From assembly GCA_023213315.1 (NCBI GenBank), contig JAKCPI010002740.1:215642-279641 (forward strand): a stretch of 64,000 nt of DNA, read 5' to 3'. Shown piece after piece: positions 63,141 to 64,000 of the stretch. The position numbers and the translations under genes were made by a program. The first letter of the stretch is position 1. Every line of letters starts with the position of its first letter. The DNA comes from Euborellia annulipes (taxonomy: Eukaryota > Arthropoda > Insecta > Dermaptera > Anisolabididae). Below the pieces are notes generated by a model. That model was not told the DNA's origin. It saw only the letters and a program-made list of their open reading frames with translations, and did not search any database.

Positions 63141-64000
63141 AGTTTTTTATTTTCAAGTACATTGCAGGTTACGTTAATTGTTTGCAATTAGAGGGATTGG
63201 TATGGACTTCCAGTCTATTTTCGTGTCTTTTGGTGATTTTCGTTAAAAATTCTTCCAAAACCTTCGAGTTGAAGAGCTTCTTCTATTATAGCATTTGTAA
63301 TGCCCTGGAGGTGGATGAGCGATGAGGCGAAGTGGTATGGATTGTACTCTTTTAAAAAGGAGGAGAATGCTGGAGGGAGAAGCAGATTTGGACCAGATGG
63401 GAGCACCGTAACTGAGCCTGGGCCGTACTATTGCCGTGTAGAGTTGGATTTTGTAGTCAATGGGAAGCGGACTTCTTCTGTTCAGAAGAGGCTACAGTAT
63501 TCTTTTTGCTGTTTTTGCGGTGGATGCTGCAGTCTTGCAGTGTGCAAGCCAGTTGTATCTACGGTCGGAAATTTTAGTCCGAGGTATTTCACGACGGGAT
63601 TCCATCTTAGAGAGCAACCCGTGTCTATCGTCGTGTGTAGATATTTTCGCTTCTTGGTGAATAGGATGACCTTGGATTTGGTGGGGTTTAATGCTTGCTT
63701 CCAGTAGGTGAGGTATTCTTGGATATGTATTGCGCGTAGTTTTTTCTAGTCTATTTTTCAGGCATTTGAAATTTTTGTTGCTGTAGTATATTGCTATATC
63801 ATCAGCGTAGGTTGCTATTTGTACGTGCGGGTCGATATTGGTGGGTCTGCGGAGTAGAGGATGTAGATAGTCGGCGAGAGGAGAGAGCCCTGGGGTACAC
63901 CAGGGTGGATAGGTTTGACTGTAGGTTTATGGTTTTCTAAACGTACGTAGTAGTATCTGTCTTGAAGCCAGCTCATGAGTGTTTCTAGAAGTGATTTTGA
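63141..64000 (-). mobile_element. Jockey/I-like non-LTR retrotransposon, 3' part of ORF2
   Basis: Read from the window edge on the minus strand: SWLQDRYYYVRLEN, then HPGVPQGSLLSPTIYILYSA, the RT domain motif PQGSxLSP, then TYADDIAIYYS with the catalytic YADD, then YWKQALNPTKSKVILFTKKR, VVKYLGLKF and, in the connecting region, YTAIVRPRLSYGAPIWSKSA. These motifs in this order define a Jockey/I-group reverse transcriptase. At least three frameshifts split it (between SADPP and DPHVQ, after RLEK, and near CSLF), so it is a dead copy. The 5' part lies outside the window. The + ORFs at 63300 and 63460 are its antisense. Confidence 0.85.

Noticed and set aside
63300..63707. 135-codon + strand open frame
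   Set aside because: It is the antisense of the Jockey-like reverse transcriptase, which has catalytic motifs on the minus strand.
1..64000. CRISPR arrays or bacterial operons
   Set aside because: No short direct repeats with uniform spacers; the DNA is eukaryotic repeat-rich sequence with introns.

Overview
The window is AT-rich, gene-poor eukaryotic DNA dominated by decayed transposable elements. It looks like an invertebrate nuclear genome, probably arthropod, but the sequence alone does not fix the taxon. The reasons are introns with GT-AG signals, a Jockey/I-type non-LTR retrotransposon, tRNA-derived SINEs, hAT and TA-target MITEs, and the absence of any long uninterrupted host ORF. There is no operon structure, rRNA, functional tRNA or CRISPR array.

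Layout. 1-16000: repeats only. These are fragments of one very abundant dispersed repeat (called the A-family here), two tRNA-headed SINEs, three large inverted repeats and several MITEs. 16091-19870: a GC-richer exon-like segment, then the first copy (17426-19780) of a ~2.4 kb segmental duplication whose second copy lies at 46046-48473. Both copies hold an almost unchanged ~320 bp core with CCAAT boxes and splice donors that looks like a promoter plus first exon. 20000-40500: mostly nested A-family copies, hAT-like elements with exact 8-bp target duplications (22073-23134, 32967-33447), TA-flanked MITEs (25406-25617, 32196-32318), a Helitron-like element (30770-31193) and palindromic repeats. 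40576-62058: the only stretch with good evidence for a host transcription unit, on the + strand. Candidate exons with pyrimidine tracts, AG acceptors and GT donors lie at 40576, 41436, 42490, 43729, 43996, 53019, 54799, 61259 and 61829. Four of them (43729, 53019, 54799, 61259) are diverged copies of one exon cassette. The last two exons splice in phase into an open frame of 107 codons ending in a stop. 63140-64000: the 3' part of a Jockey/I-like retrotransposon on the minus strand, cut by the window edge.

Three points stand out. (1) A recurrent palindromic element family carries, in each arm, a hairpin bracketed by CTGANGA and CGAAAC(GTC); the stem co-varies between loci and the bracketing bases resemble the hammerhead ribozyme core. 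One copy (59583-59846) has perfect 109-bp arms and an 11-bp target duplication, so it is young. (2) A TA-flanked 1,649-bp DNA element (56365-58013) carries a 157-codon ORF of unknown family, has GGTCCACTACTGG-like subterminal repeats, and sits inside a hAT MITE whose uninterrupted relative at 60866 gives the exact empty site. (3) The tandem exon-cassette array, with a separately duplicated foldable module at 50968/54294.

All identifications come from reading the sequence; no database search was run.
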